NCBI GenBank assembly: GCA_034423115.1
Contig: DAOUJD010000085.1
Coordinates: 1-64,000, forward strand
DNA from: Bin87 sp034423115
GTDB lineage: Bacteria > Chloroflexota > Dehalococcoidia > Lucifugimonadales > UBA3495
Direction of reading: 5' to 3'
DNA: 64,000 nt
Shown here: piece by piece, positions 20,701 through 29,137 of the stretch
Numbering within the stretch: position 1 is the stretch's first letter
Layout: each line of letters opens with the position of its first letter
Program-made: the position numbers and the translations under genes
The notes under the pieces: model-generated
Told to the model about the DNA's origin: nothing
The model's database searches: none
The model's input: only the letters and a program-made list of their open reading frames with translations

Positions 20701-23700
20701 TTCACAGGACAGCCATCCGCGCAAGTATCCTCGTAGCGAGCCCCCGTCGCCGAGTGCGTGATGCGCACAGTCCCATCATGGGGATCGACATCGTCCACAG
20801 CCGACACTGTGACATCCTGAACCACACTCCAGTTGGACGAATCAAAAGTAAGCGTGGCAGGAGACAGCGAGACTGCGCTGCTAGGAACTGCGGAAACGGC
20901 AATGGTCACTGGACCAGCAGGCGGAGCCGCCAAGCGGACACCGTACTTGCCGGACTCACCTTCGGCCACCGTGAATGACGTGGGAGCGACCACCACGCCA
21001 CGAGGCGCGGTCAAGCCGGCCTGGACGATGAACAGCGGCCGCTTGGCGACGGAAAACACCGTCGGCGAGTTGAGGTCAACAGCATCGGGGCAGACACCGT
21101 TCTCACACTCGTAGGCCAGCAAGTAGACGTTGCCGTTGTAATCAGCCATGCCGTAGTCAACGGAAAGACCGCCCGTCTCGCCAGGACCCAAGTTCAGGTA
21201 ATCAACACGCAGGCCAGTCTTGCCCAAAGGTCTGGCTCTGTTGATCAAACAAAGCGAAGAACTACAGACCCTGACCAAGTCCAAGCCATAGCCCCTGCCA
21301 CCGGTGGAATACACCACCAACCGCCGTGGTCCAGCGCCTGAATTAGTCACCGAAAGTGCGACAGGATCAAACCCGCCAGGCGCGCAGTAGCCGCCAGAAA
21401 CGAAGCGGTCTGGCCAATACGTCAGGTCATCAACACCGCCGTCGTAAACCTGGACGTTGCAGGCAGCGGCGCTATCCGGAGCAGCAAAGCGCAGCACCGG
21501 CACTATGGGGTCACAGTCCAGCCCCTGACAGATCGAGACCCTCGCCGGCGGAACAAACCCGGCCGCATCAGCGTAGCTGACTCGCACAGCAAATGCCGGA
21601 GCTCCAACCACGGTGTAAGGCGGGATCCCACCCTCGGAAAGACGGTTACGCGGGCATACGTCCACAACCGGGTTGTCGCTGCACTCATAGAACAGGAGGT
21701 ACACATCACCGGAAGCGCCGGCCATGTCAGGCGTCACCACCACTTTGGCGCTACCTGCAGAAGTAGCCACAACGGGCAAAACGCGCTCAAAAAGCCCGAG
21801 ACGAGCCAGCTGCGCCTCCGGCGAGTCAACGCCGCCGACTCGTCGCATGTTGACCAAGTCCAAGCCGTCGCTGCGACCGCCGGTGGCATAGACGATGAAC
21901 TTCTGGTAATTGCCGGAACCGGAATTCTTGACCAGCACATCAACTGCACCCAGCGTGGACGGGCTACACGCCCCGCCTTGCACCAGGCGCTCCGGCCAAA
22001 CGCCGTTGTCACCGGTACCCCTGGTCACCGAACACTCAGTGGGACGGGATGTCTGGGTGCGGCGCGGCAAAGAGACCGGCTCATCCTCATCAGTTCCCAG
22101 AGCCGCGTTGCCAAAGTCAACGGTAAATCGCTGCGAGTACCGGACAACCTTGTTGGAGTCAGACGTCTCAACTCCGAACGGGCCAGATTCATCATCGAGA
22201 TCAGGCCTGCTGAAAGAGACCTCCACCCCGGACCCGGAACCTTCCTCCAGATCAGTGCAAGTCGGCGCGTTGTTGCCATGCCAAGGCAGGCACGGCACGA
22301 TAAACAAATGCACCAGCCCCTGCTTGTCGGCGTACTCCCGGGAGATGGTCAAAGAACGCCCTGACTGAAATTCGCCAATCGTCGGCGGCACGTAGACCTC
22401 AGCATCGGGGTCGGTATTAGCCAACGCCAAGCCAAGCAAACGCCTGGTTCCACTACCGGGGCGGGCATCAGAAGTCCCGTAGTCCCAACCACCGATGGCC
22501 ACCCGGCGCCAACGGATGTCCGAATCATCGGAACGGTAATCGTGCTCCGCCGGCATGCCGGAGACGTAGACCGCAAAGTGGGCAGCCTGCCCGTCATGCC
22601 AAGAACGGTCGGACTCTGACCAGTCCGGATGAGCTTCAGGAGTGAAGAAGGTCACCTCGGCAGTATCGCCTGTGGCTTCCAAGCGACCGGCATCGCGCAC
22701 CAACCAATGCTCTGCGCCACGCGGGTTGCCGTCACCGCCGAGCACTCCGTAGTACCGGTCCATGCCGTCGTCCTGCTCATCAGGGATGTACGGCAACAAC
22801 AAGATTTTGCCGTCATCATCGTCCTCACCACCGTAGCCCAGCTCCCAGTCAATGACAAAGCCGTAGAAAGACCGCGCCGCGTTGTAGCGGGCGCTGCCCC
22901 AGTCAACGCCGCCGACAAAAGCCTGCACAGGACCGAAGCCACACAGCAAGTCCGTCGTCACATACTGAACGGTGGCCGTATCAACAGCCTCAGTAGGCGG
23001 ATCAGTGGTCTCATTCGGGTCAACAAACCCAGTGGAGGGAATCAGCGTGGCAGCGGCGCGAAGCTTGGCGTCACAAGAATCCACTGCCGACTTCGTGAAC
23101 GCAGAAACGCCAGCCGCCACCTCATTGTGGCACTCAATGTCGTAAGTCCGAGAGTACGTGTAACCAGTGCGTTCAGGATCAACCGGCGTCCTGGTAACGG
23201 TCACATCCACCTTGGTGCAAGTCAGGCCCCGACCCGAGATAACGCTGTGCTGCCCCCAAGCCAAGCGCAAAGGCTCCAGCTTGGCGTCCTCAACCGCATC
23301 GGAATCCGCAGCATCGAAATTCACTCCGGACACCGTGGCACGACTGCAGTCGGCAAGCGCACGCTTGTTGCGAGCTACCTCGACATCCGTGAATACCTCA
23401 GGGTTGCGCTGCAAATAATCCTTATTGCACTCCACAAAGGCAACGAAGGTCTTACCGTCCTGGTTGGCGGTATTGCGATCAATCGTGAACTCGTAGAAAC
23501 CACCGGAACGAGCACCAGACTGATCAAGCACGACACCGGTGCCGTCCAGATGCTCCTCATGTATGGCGAAGTCGCCAGTCGAGCTAGCGCCGGTTCCACT
23601 GCCGGCAGTCAGACGCCAGAGGTCCACGGGCCCCGAGAACATGGCGAAGCGCCCACGCTCACGCCCCTGCGACAACGGCTCGAAATCCAATCGGAAGGAA

Positions 23701-26700
23701 AGCTCATCGCCCGGCACCTGCACGGCGCCGCCCGTCGCAACCTCATAGCCAACCCGCCAAGGCTCAGCGGAAAGCTCGGAATTCAAGACCCACTCGCATC
23801 CCGACACGCTGACCGTTTCCAGAGACGGCTCCACGCAATGGTACAAAGCACCAGCAGTCTGAATCAACGAACCCACAGTCGTAGCTGCCGTGCCTCGGTA
23901 CTGCGGCATGGCCCAATGCGAGCTGCCCACCGACTGCTTCGCGTGCAAAACCCGGAACGCATCGGGCAACTTGCCAGAGGCAGCACTCATGGTGCCCACA
24001 CCAGGATCAGCGTTCTTCAACCAGACCCGGTAAGTGTCAGACAAGGGATGAACGGTAAACCGCAATGGCTTATTAGCTACGCCCTTCCCGTTCTCATCAA
24101 CGATGCAAAGGTAATTCACGCCGATGTCGAACAAACTGGTAGACACAGGAATGCCCTGGAAGCTAGCTTCCAGCCCATTCGTGCCAGCGGTGCCACTCGT
24201 GAAGTCACCGTCCACTACCTGAAACGCAGCAACGCGCCCCACATGGCAGGAAACCGGAGGACCATCGTCAATGCTTGCAGGAACCCGGTAGACCCACACC
24301 TTACCCCCGGCCAAACCAGAATTGCCCAGCAGCACAACATTGACCTTGTCCCCCACGTACGCCCAATTCGAGCCCGGAGAACCGCGGTCTTTGTCCAGCG
24401 TGAAGCCCGTCAACAAAGCGTTTGCAGTCACCGTGACGTTCACCGAAGACGCAGACCCCCCACCACCCACGACGTGGGAAATCACAGCGGAACCAGCCTC
24501 CACGCCGTTCACCGTAACCGTCTTCCTACCGCCGTCACCGTTCACCGACAAGTCAACGGCGGACGGCGACACCGATGCTATGGAATCGTCCGAACTCGCA
24601 ACCCGCACATTGGTAGTGCCACTGCCGCTGCCGCTGGTACGCACCAAATCGTAAGTGCCAGTGCCACCGACTCCGATGTTCAACGAACTGGTGCTGACCG
24701 TCACCACGGGCGCACTAGCACTGACGGTAACGCGGACATTGCCGACAGCCACGTTGCCGAAGTGGGCGCCATCAGCGCGATGCACGATAGACACCGGGTC
24801 ACCCACGGCAACGCCGTAAACCCGGAAAGACTGAGGAATAGCCCAATTATCGGACGTGAATGTACGAAAAGCAGGCGAAACCGTAACCTTCGTATCGTCA
24901 TCACTGACCGCAGTCACGGTCACGTCAGCAGCCGGCCTTGACCCCAACACGACGCTATAGGTTCCTGAACCGTTCACTCCGAGATCAAGCACACCTGGCT
25001 CAATGGAAACACCAGACCCTGCCCCAGGCAGGACAGTGACACCCACCGTGCCAACAGAAGTGCTGCCAATCACATGCGAAACCGTAGCGTGACCGCCGCT
25101 GACCCCACTAACCGTCACCGGCTGAGGTACATACCAATTATCAGCAGTGAACGTCAACGACGACGGGGACACCGTAGCCACATCCGTAGGCAAGCTGGAA
25201 ATGCTCACGGAGACATCGCCCGGCGGCCTAGCCTTCAGACGTACGGTATAGACAGCAGTGCCGGCGGAGCTCAACGAAACCGAGTTACTGGAGAAAACCA
25301 CATCAGTGGTGTCGTCGTCCAGCACCAACAACGTAAAGTCCGGCACATCCACATCGCTGTAGCCGCCACCGGAAATACCGTGCGAGAAAGTCACCCCACG
25401 AGTGCCGTTCACGTCGCTGTCGTCCACTGCATGAACACCCACGGTCTGCGGAATTCTCCAATTGGACGGAGTAAACACCAAACGGGAACGACCAGTACTA
25501 CGAGCAGTGTAATCATCAGCCGGCTCGGTAATCGATGGAAAACCACCAGACACATTGGAAAGACCGCTGACCCAAATGGTCACGTCATCCACCGGCTTGG
25601 ACCCCAAGCGAACCGAGTAGCCGCCGCTGGCGCCTTCAAGCAAACCCAAAGAAGACGGAGCCACCACGACGGACCACGCATCCGAGTCCGCAACACGTAC
25701 CGACACGGAGTCCACCTCCGACAACCTGTCGTAACCGCCGCCAGAAACCCGGTGGGTAAATACTGCCCGCACAACGTCGCTAGTGGCTACGTCGTCACGG
25801 ATCGAACGAACCACCACCGTCTGCTCAGAACTCCAATTCAACGTAGTGAAGGTAAGCGTAGGCGGGGAGGCCGTCACGGCGGACGGATTGGAGCCAGATA
25901 CCACCACCTGAACGTTGCCCGTGGGCCGACTCGCCAGTTTGACCGTATACGTTCCGGTGCTCCCTTCCTGGACCTCCAAATCAGTTGCCGAAACGTCAAC
26001 ACCCGCATCGCCAGGAAAATTGTCGTCATCAGGCACCACCACCCCAACGTAATACTGCACGCTGCCGCCCACCCGATGCACCACATCAGCGGAGCGAGCA
26101 CCGGGCAAATTCGCAGAATCATCAACGCCGGCCACAGTCACCGCACGCGGCACACTCCAGTTATCAGCCGTAAACGTCAACGACGCAGGCGAAACCTTGG
26201 CCACGCCCGTAACCGAGCTGGAAATTCTCACTACAACATCACCTGCCGGCGCAGACGACAAATGCACGGTGTAAGTATCGGCCGAACCTTCGGTCACCGA
26301 CAAAGCAGACTTAGACACCACGAGCTGGGAGCTGGGGTAGGGATCGACATTCGCCAAGTTGACGGAAACCGACTCAGTGAGCCCGTCATAACCACCGCCA
26401 GCAGCCGCATTACGGATGGACACACTACGGCTGACCGTAGCTGAATTGTCGCGCACGCCCGTAACCGTAACCGTCTGGGCATCACTCCAGTTGTCATCGG
26501 TAAACGTAAGCGTGAGTGGAGAAACCGTAGCCTTGGCCATGTCGGCACTGTTTACAGTCACCGTCACGTCAGCAGTCGGCTTGGAATTGAGCGAAACCTG
26601 GTAAGTGCCAGAGGCATCCTCACGGAATGCCAAGCGGCTCGTGGACAACCCAATACCCTTGAGATCATCGTCTCGCACGGTCACGGTAGTGTCCGGCACA

Positions 26701-27422
26701 GAAACGACACCGTAATCGCCGCCAGTGACGGTGTAACTGATCAATGCCGAACGAGCATCACCATCCTCGTCGTCACGCACCCCACGCACGACCACCGTCT
26801 GGGGCACGCTCCAATCGCTGGCACTGAAACTCAGTGAGGCAGGCGACACTTCAGCGACATAAACACCGTCGCTGGAGAGGTAAATCGACACTGGGCCAGT
26901 CGGCTCGGAATCGAGATTCACTAGATAGGCGACATCATCGCCTTCAGCCACGCTCAAAGAACCCGCGGGAACGTTAACCCCACGGGCATCATCGTCGTTG
27001 ATGGTAGCCACCAAGGTCTCAGCGGAATCGAACGGTGTCCCACCAACGGCGCGCAGCTCGTACGACACCGTAGCTCGTCTGTCGTCAAGGTCCTGATCGT
27101 CATTGGCCGCTGCAAAGTAGACCGTCTGATTGCGGTTCCAGTTGGAATCATCAAACTCCAGCAACGAAGGGCCGACCGAAGCATGCCCGCCGCCGGCGGT
27201 CAGATACGGTCTCACGAAGAACTTTCCAGTCGGTGCCTGACTCAGACGCAACGAGTAGGAAACAACATCCCCCTCGGACACCGTCACCGTCATCTTCGAA
27301 ACGACTACATCCGGCGCAGCCTGCGCCGACGCCGGCCGTACGCCGGAACCCCAGTAGAAGACCGCCCCCAGCAGCAACGCCAACGCCAAGGCTGGCCACA
27401 TCCTGAAAATCCTGCTCGACAT
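11784..27422 (-). CDS. Giant secreted multi-domain protein with gluzincin-like site
   Basis: This single 5,212-residue ORF has a signal peptide (hydrophobic ALALALLLGAVFYWGSG, likely cut after ASA near 33). Residues ~37-1000 hold nine Calx-beta-like repeats of ~105 residues (hallmarks VSP.SLTFT..NW..PQTV.V.GV and SHSVSGGGYD). Residues ~1003-2135 form a large mixed unit; ~2137-2776 hold six more Calx-like repeats; ~2776-3970 is a divergent second copy of the large unit. A module ending Y-A-T-G-G-R recurs six times (near 1843, 2038, 3690, 3887, 4070, 4645). A zinc-protease-like site, HEVAHYYWWG with Glu in WIDEG (HEVAH at 4359), lies in the last fifth. A role in adhesion or the surface layer is inferred. 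I saw no sortase motif or C-terminal anchor. Confidence 0.85.
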   Translation of the reverse strand: MSSRIFRMWPALALALLLGAVFYWGSGVRPASAQAAPDVVVSKMTVTVSEGDVVSYSLRLSQAPTGKFFVRPYLTAGGGHASVGPSLLEFDDSNWNRNQTVYFAAANDDQDLDDRRATVSYELRAVGGTPFDSAETLVATINDDDARGVNVPAGSLSVAEGDDVAYLVNLDSEPTGPVSIYLSSDGVYVAEVSPASLSFSASDWSVPQTVVVRGVRDDEDGDARSALISYTVTGGDYGVVSVPDTTVTVRDDDLKGIGLSTSRLAFREDASGTYQVSLNSKPTADVTVTVNSADMAKATVSPLTLTFTDDNWSDAQTVTVTGVRDNSATVSRSVSIRNAAAGGGYDGLTESVSVNLANVDPYPSSQLVVSKSALSVTEGSADTYTVHLSSAPAGDVVVRISSSVTGVAKVSPASLTFTADNWSVPRAVTVAGVDDSANLPGARSADVVHRVGGSVQYYVGVVVPDDDNFPGDAGVDVSATDLEVQEGSTGTYTVKLASRPTGNVQVVVSGSNPSAVTASPPTLTFTTLNWSSEQTVVVRSIRDDVATSDVVRAVFTHRVSGGGYDRLSEVDSVSVRVADSDAWSVVVAPSSLGLLEGASGGYSVRLGSKPVDDVTIWVSGLSNVSGGFPSITEPADDYTARSTGRSRLVFTPSNWRIPQTVGVHAVDDSDVNGTRGVTFSHGISGGGYSDVDVPDFTLLVLDDDTTDVVFSSNSVSLSSAGTAVYTVRLKARPPGDVSVSISSLPTDVATVSPSSLTFTADNWYVPQPVTVSGVSGGHATVSHVIGSTSVGTVGVTVLPGAGSGVSIEPGVLDLGVNGSGTYSVVLGSRPAADVTVTAVSDDDTKVTVSPAFRTFTSDNWAIPQSFRVYGVAVGDPVSIVHRADGAHFGNVAVGNVRVTVSASAPVVTVSTSSLNIGVGGTGTYDLVRTSGSGSGTTNVRVASSDDSIASVSPSAVDLSVNGDGGRKTVTVNGVEAGSAVISHVVGGGGSASSVNVTVTANALLTGFTLDKDRGSPGSNWAYVGDKVNVVLLGNSGLAGGKVWVYRVPASIDDGPPVSCHVGRVAAFQVVDGDFTSGTAGTNGLEASFQGIPVSTSLFDIGVNYLCIVDENGKGVANKPLRFTVHPLSDTYRVWLKNADPGVGTMSAASGKLPDAFRVLHAKQSVGSSHWAMPQYRGTAATTVGSLIQTAGALYHCVEPSLETVSVSGCEWVLNSELSAEPWRVGYEVATGGAVQVPGDELSFRLDFEPLSQGRERGRFAMFSGPVDLWRLTAGSGTGASSTGDFAIHEEHLDGTGVVLDQSGARSGGFYEFTIDRNTANQDGKTFVAFVECNKDYLQRNPEVFTDVEVARNKRALADCSRATVSGVNFDAADSDAVEDAKLEPLRLAWGQHSVISGRGLTCTKVDVTVTRTPVDPERTGYTYSRTYDIECHNEVAAGVSAFTKSAVDSCDAKLRAAATLIPSTGFVDPNETTDPPTEAVDTATVQYVTTDLLCGFGPVQAFVGGVDWGSARYNAARSFYGFVIDWELGYGGEDDDDGKILLLPYIPDEQDDGMDRYYGVLGGDGNPRGAEHWLVRDAGRLEATGDTAEVTFFTPEAHPDWSESDRSWHDGQAAHFAVYVSGMPAEHDYRSDDSDIRWRRVAIGGWDYGTSDARPGSGTRRLLGLALANTDPDAEVYVPPTIGEFQSGRSLTISREYADKQGLVHLFIVPCLPWHGNNAPTCTDLEEGSGSGVEVSFSRPDLDDESGPFGVETSDSNKVVRYSQRFTVDFGNAALGTDEDEPVSLPRRTQTSRPTECSVTRGTGDNGVWPERLVQGGACSPSTLGAVDVLVKNSGSGNYQKFIVYATGGRSDGLDLVNMRRVGGVDSPEAQLARLGLFERVLPVVATSAGSAKVVVTPDMAGASGDVYLLFYECSDNPVVDVCPRNRLSEGGIPPYTVVGAPAFAVRVSYADAAGFVPPARVSICQGLDCDPIVPVLRFAAPDSAAACNVQVYDGGVDDLTYWPDRFVSGGYCAPGGFDPVALSVTNSGAGPRRLVVYSTGGRGYGLDLVRVCSSSLCLINRARPLGKTGLRVDYLNLGPGETGGLSVDYGMADYNGNVYLLAYECENGVCPDAVDLNSPTVFSVAKRPLFIVQAGLTAPRGVVVAPTSFTVAEGESGKYGVRLAAPPAGPVTIAVSAVPSSAVSLSPATLTFDSSNWSVVQDVTVSAVDDVDPHDGTVRITHSATGARYEDTCADGCPVNVTIEDDDTDGVTLSETALTVIEGDAGTYTVALDSQPTGSVSVALSVDPGSGVVTVSPSLLNFTPLDWLAPQTVTVTGIYDDVVHDVPRTASVSHEFTGGGYDGFEAASVEVTVTDVVPGITVSETSLSFYEDASATYTVVLDSRPRGSVTVTPSISPSSGVVTVSPSSLVFTVDDWDVPQTFTLTGVADAEVYTTARTATVSHSAVGSGYDSLDIAAVAVTIFDAHTANVVLSDYTLSMESGSSDTYTVVLTAQPSGEVTFTAVSSSTGTASVSPGTLTFTEGNWDTPQTVTVRGVADGQATVTHNVSGGGYDDVRVGSVVVTVAGDAVADKGVVVSRSALSVATGSSVAYTLVLTEEPTGEVTVLVSNSDYTRASASPVRVVFGSGNWDVPQTVTVFGLQTGSAVMSHSISGGGYDSVSVPSVAVTVTAGAVVKQVAFSDDDMAMGIVVNHSGTYSLVLTSRPTEDVVVSAVSDAVDVAAVAPASLTFTTGNWNHPKSFTVNGVALGSARISHSVSGGSYGSLTLPAMDISVVSATGPGGGLGGVNAAFDDSGSNFRGLLWQPQPLREVFAAPAVPWDIAWSEPSRPSWLFQPDPVSYGSARYGFSEFSSDGLGNAAIAAQAQRGWDWFGDYFDIDLYGFSPNQRVWAYLVQVHDGEDAPSDCNPAGRSTLPLSTGVVGSDGTYRFSDILISADLFEVGLNYVCAADALGLMLPNPLVLTVYEPSYDYRLQLTITNILQGSMRPLDFVRPETNFKVIDGQLYAGADEKPMALPQYHGGGKTIYLTRTDGLLRRCYGGSVGGTVGRVGLGAGVRQVGCEWGEHDVTVPGKVGTVLVDDDDSAVQVPGDDLRFRIGFHPTQFTGLEKQRFAVFWGPVDIWSLGAPAEGNSSVVEASEFAIHDAHLEGLQTKLVTQSDLDDTGHYELVINRDSASALGDTFVAVVPCNQDYLGVPAARGTVLFRNQRALSDCGIPLTSAVNFDVTESDDGDDDDDPLQLLRMAWQQHDVTSGLGMSCEVSVKWTRTGDPGDYEYAYEPAVTCHNSLSSVTTVQAEHCDAKLRSAHTSADRPRDNDSGWSADGEITHTVRNLSCGWGPPTPFIEDNSRYWASTRYNLARSAYAFVVDWYRGSGSRGASVGCGVHLLRYRVNADGDAVSVMDDGHPVGTRYWRLGTAPRNDVDCRGVAGQDAVDVNFLMADADPSWSDYHQAWHGIQSAHFALYVSGLPAEHDHNFSDADVDSSEGWRRVYLGGWDWRDGRIGLDGGVRRPLGMALPVADGVSGGDDVSGLSLASVSDFYDGKSFKVPRHYADKGGRVRLYVVPCLPNYAERAMLSLRLCSDLAAGAGSSLPLEFRQAASDAGPFGLDTRLGVSQVLHYSYVITVTFDDMMASDNVVPVPVREVIPKGDVCSAVRGETGEWPEALIWKGPCDRGDLAPADVVFANGGSDYSALAVYATGGRSDGLDLAELFRAGSGLDSSPSRLGRLGLLERLPLRLAVGSGQVVRVTPDMADPDGDIWLLAYHCVGSAAVQMCPQSSREVVDGKPVYSLPMSPSFVVRVKYAADSGISHTSLGPICQGADCEPRMPVLRSALPSGTGVCRVDGYGGSGTVDDLTYWPDRVVSGGACMPDDDGPVTVTVPNSVGHSRALAFYATGGRGYGLDGIQVQRGPDGEPAGAVGLQFLSTTVAADGDAQVVVTSDMVDEDGRVLVLAYDCGKFGHECPELPVQSASAAFGVAERPLFQVLVEYDAGLLEFSDFFICKGDSCLKSYSVGRQAEPEEAGSCSVSAYSDGASLRWPNRLVAGGACDVDSLDDVLVSLKVPGGSSPQDMRMYVTGGRSADLDVVQVRSTSSDGASSSGSLSGVYHGESIRLELPGGTPDQAMSARIASLDLLGGKPWVADGLTPAEARFKRVFDRSNIPEPLARRIAGMPFLDAFDDTDRLVLLAIQSLRLDEDGRLEMVLDHVSISDGGGISDDERVLVVGASIQNSIAEVRALLDRGGYGAGVETVSRGTASTPSLQVSIARDGATRQSYTAGTVVDAVRLSERFMGIPLGVDHVMLYLDDSAFDPAEARTQGYNLQLYVPSDPAATNDLGPYVITYRPHLEQLAGTEQAHKLRRGIIHEVAHYYWWGSSKWIDEGMASLFEVAVGEDMDVPVVLRQSNECNVTTIRELQAAADPEPGCPYYLGQALFLELREALGLLDFRQGVRRLHAAITACRGLTDCGTVQQVRDAFPGEQSQSIIDKWVGTGNTVVPAGSDSLGRLGVRRVSGSPSDDNPMTVSINPDLADEDGYVWLLAYPCGSASDCPDVVHANGYDLVVGPAFVVRVRFTKDSGLAPAELQEVCNGRTCDVLHPWLRRAEPDVGECGVRLGTYWPDRVVRGGECRVYGDTYKEVVFKAEQASKLMVYATGGRTLDLETVPVYGVLDADGSTADQGEPLGSAGLTEKYIDLVAVGEDAVWVRRDMADDDGNVWLLAYRCDGARGDDGCPLVDRGQIRPAYNVPLRPTFVIRTEFLPSVSEDRSSLDVHCDSDSGRCVVTAAFRDGDGNPLPGTAQFRVDGGSLGAFTPVALVSEHGHMMNMAGNYQFEESLFLLPGEVVNLEVELLGSGLVLREQVSLTGGLSSLTARVLRCSGDEATCHADDLTAVDVLSPGDWFVLGVTGYDALGNVAMSEVRRSAAQCQAGPSGGGWPEFRLRSADLSSYSYGTSQPDDRGYVGCAVQVLDDAAAGAHVVAVSRGSATLDVQVVVVAGEATLGYLDLNGPSQITSGESGTFTVLAYGHDGLPLSFDDGCVDLTLSGALEEGQGGGTSPADDCLTEGIPLVGHEFTVQAQSDVLYDTDSSVGVSFGGQTVANHVLVVPAEDSSGNVPAPAPVSSGDSHISDLTITQEGSQLKLSWVGSPTAAFASMRAQVWVVVGGEDVFLPGCEGGEVHDVNTQQVFCLLSYGQSGDVYHAAVGFIRYDNSAVPVETAQWTRP

Positions 27423-27738
27423 GCTGATCGCTCCCGCATCGGCCCAGACGGCACGCCGACCAAGCCACGTCGTTGATTTCCGGGATCATAACGACGGGGA
27501 TGCCATCAAACGGCCAATCTGCCCGGGAGCGCGTCCCTGCGACTCCACCTCGCCGTGCCGGCGCCAGCGCATTCCACAACCAGACGGCGGCGAATTTCGT
27601 CCGCACATGGAACAGAACACGTTCGGCGAAAATCGCCGAAAAACTCGCACGCCCAGTTGAGGACAAACAGTGGGCACCTCCCTACTGTGATGGGCGCAAT
27701 TTCCGTCGCGAGATCTCGTAGCGAGATCGCAACGGCCT

Positions 27739-27990
27739 ATGGCGAAGAGGAAGCAGCAAATGATGAAACTGGTCAGCAGTTGGAGCCACTACCTGGACTT
27801 CGAGTGCAACGACTGCGGCGAGACCACATACGTGGACGCGGCGCGGAACTTTCCCGCCACGGTGACGTGTCGCTCCGACAGATGTCGATCTTCTCCCCAA
27901 CAGATCGAAGCGGTCGCGAAAGGGGACCGTTTCGCCCTGATTGGATTACCGGCGGGCCACCGGGGTTGCTGGCAACCGTCACCAGCGTGA
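27739..27990 (+). CDS. Small zinc-ribbon-like protein
   Basis: The 83-residue ORF contains a Cys-x2-Cys pair (FECNDCGETTYVDAA) and a second Cys pair (TVTCRSDRC) at zinc-ribbon spacing. The C-terminal third looks less conserved and may be altered by a frameshift. ATG 27760 is an alternative start. It is divergent from the giant gene and shares its upstream region. The role is unknown; DNA or RNA binding is the usual default for such ribbons. The region 27991-28276 shows no other gene. Confidence 0.4.
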   Translation: MAKRKQQMMKLVSSWSHYLDFECNDCGETTYVDAARNFPATVTCRSDRCRSSPQQIEAVAKGDRFALIGLPAGHRGCWQPSPA

Positions 27991-28276
27991 CCAAGGCAAC
28001 GACTGGAACCCCGCCGGCGGTGAACCCCGTACACCAAGAGAAACCGGCCTTACCGGTGCGCGGTAGATGGCGAAATTGCCGTGACCAAGCCAGTTCGGCA
28101 GTACTTCTTGTCCCGCGGAAGCCGTGTTCGCGACGGTGAGAATTGAAACGGTCAGCGGGTAATCTGTGTGCTGCACTGCTGTCGTCGTCCCCATTCTATT
28201 GGTGCCAAAGGCACCGCTTGACCCACCCTGGACGGGTGAGTAGCATCAAACTCAAGACGACAGCGGAGCAATCACG

Positions 28277-28609
28277 ATGGTCACAACTCACGAAACCCAC
28301 GAGAAGGCCAAGGAAATCATTCAGGACGCCTTGGAAACCCAGTTCCAAGGGAAAGTCCATTTCCACGAAATCCGCATCACCGCAAGGCCGGGTGCCGACG
28401 ACGACGAGTATCTGGACGTGCAGGCCATCTACACCGGCAAACCTTCTGACCTAGACCCACGCCTGTTGAACTCCCTGTACGCCACCATCGAGGACGGCCT
28501 GAGGGCCATCGGCATCGAAACAGTCCCATCCATCTCGTACCGGGAGAAAACCGAGGATAGTGAATGGTCGAAACCGGTTGGAGTGTCTCCACCCAAGGAA
28601 CAAACGTGA
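28277..28609 (+). CDS. Conserved-looking hypothetical protein, 110 aa
   Basis: The ORF starts at ATG 28277 and reads a well-formed alpha/beta protein: an N-terminal helix (HEKAKEIIQDALETQFQGKV), strands with FHEIRITARPGADDDEYLDV, and a helix (LLNSLYATIEDGLRAIGIET). Small proteins of this style are often paired with a nuclease or toxin gene, but none is next to it. I do not recognise the family. A small hairpin (GGTGCC-AAA-GGCACC, 28201-28215) lies upstream. Confidence 0.5.
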   Translation: MVTTHETHEKAKEIIQDALETQFQGKVHFHEIRITARPGADDDEYLDVQAIYTGKPSDLDPRLLNSLYATIEDGLRAIGIETVPSISYREKTEDSEWSKPVGVSPPKEQT

Positions 28610-29137
28610 TGAGGTGGCAGACCCTCATCGCGGCCAGCCGATTGCTGACGTAGGGCATCGAGTCAGCGAATCAGAGGAAGGACGGTGATACTGGCTGAGG
28701 TTATGTTCGATACAATCGACCAAGAAGGCAGAACGCCGTTGAAATGTGGCTTACGCGCTTCGCCACAGCGCAACATAGGACGAGGGCAGAACGTGTGGAA
28801 TCAACCCCTTCAGTCTGATCAGCCCCGAAGGAGAAACCCAATGAGCCGCGGCCTCTGCTCCTTGCCGATATTGGCTATAGGAGTTCCAGTCGGCGAATCC
28901 GCCGTACCCACGCCCGTCAGGCATTACCACGAAGGGTGGCACGCTGCTCGCCGCACCAACCGAGATTTGGCGTCTTACAAGCTTGGCGGAGTTGAAACAG
29001 AACCCCCAGGGCTGTTGCGCCAAGCACACAAATGGCCACTCCGCAGGCCGAACACCGACGCATCCAAGTGCTCGCCAGTCTGTTCCGGCGGGTAATGGAA
29101 CGCTCCTCGTCCAATGTCACCGCCCACCGGAGGACTC
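28610..29137. other. Gap without a supported gene
   Basis: This 528-bp stretch has no convincing gene. The best candidate is an ORF at 28841-29095 (84 codons) with a good AAGGAGA sequence 7 bp before its ATG, but the product is low in recognisable structure. It probably includes the promoter of the binding-lipoprotein gene. Confidence 0.4.

Noticed and set aside
22629..24941. 770-codon plus-strand ORF opposite the giant gene
   Set aside because: It mirrors the codon structure of the minus-strand repeats, lacks recognisable motifs and has no ribosome-binding context; a GC-driven shadow.
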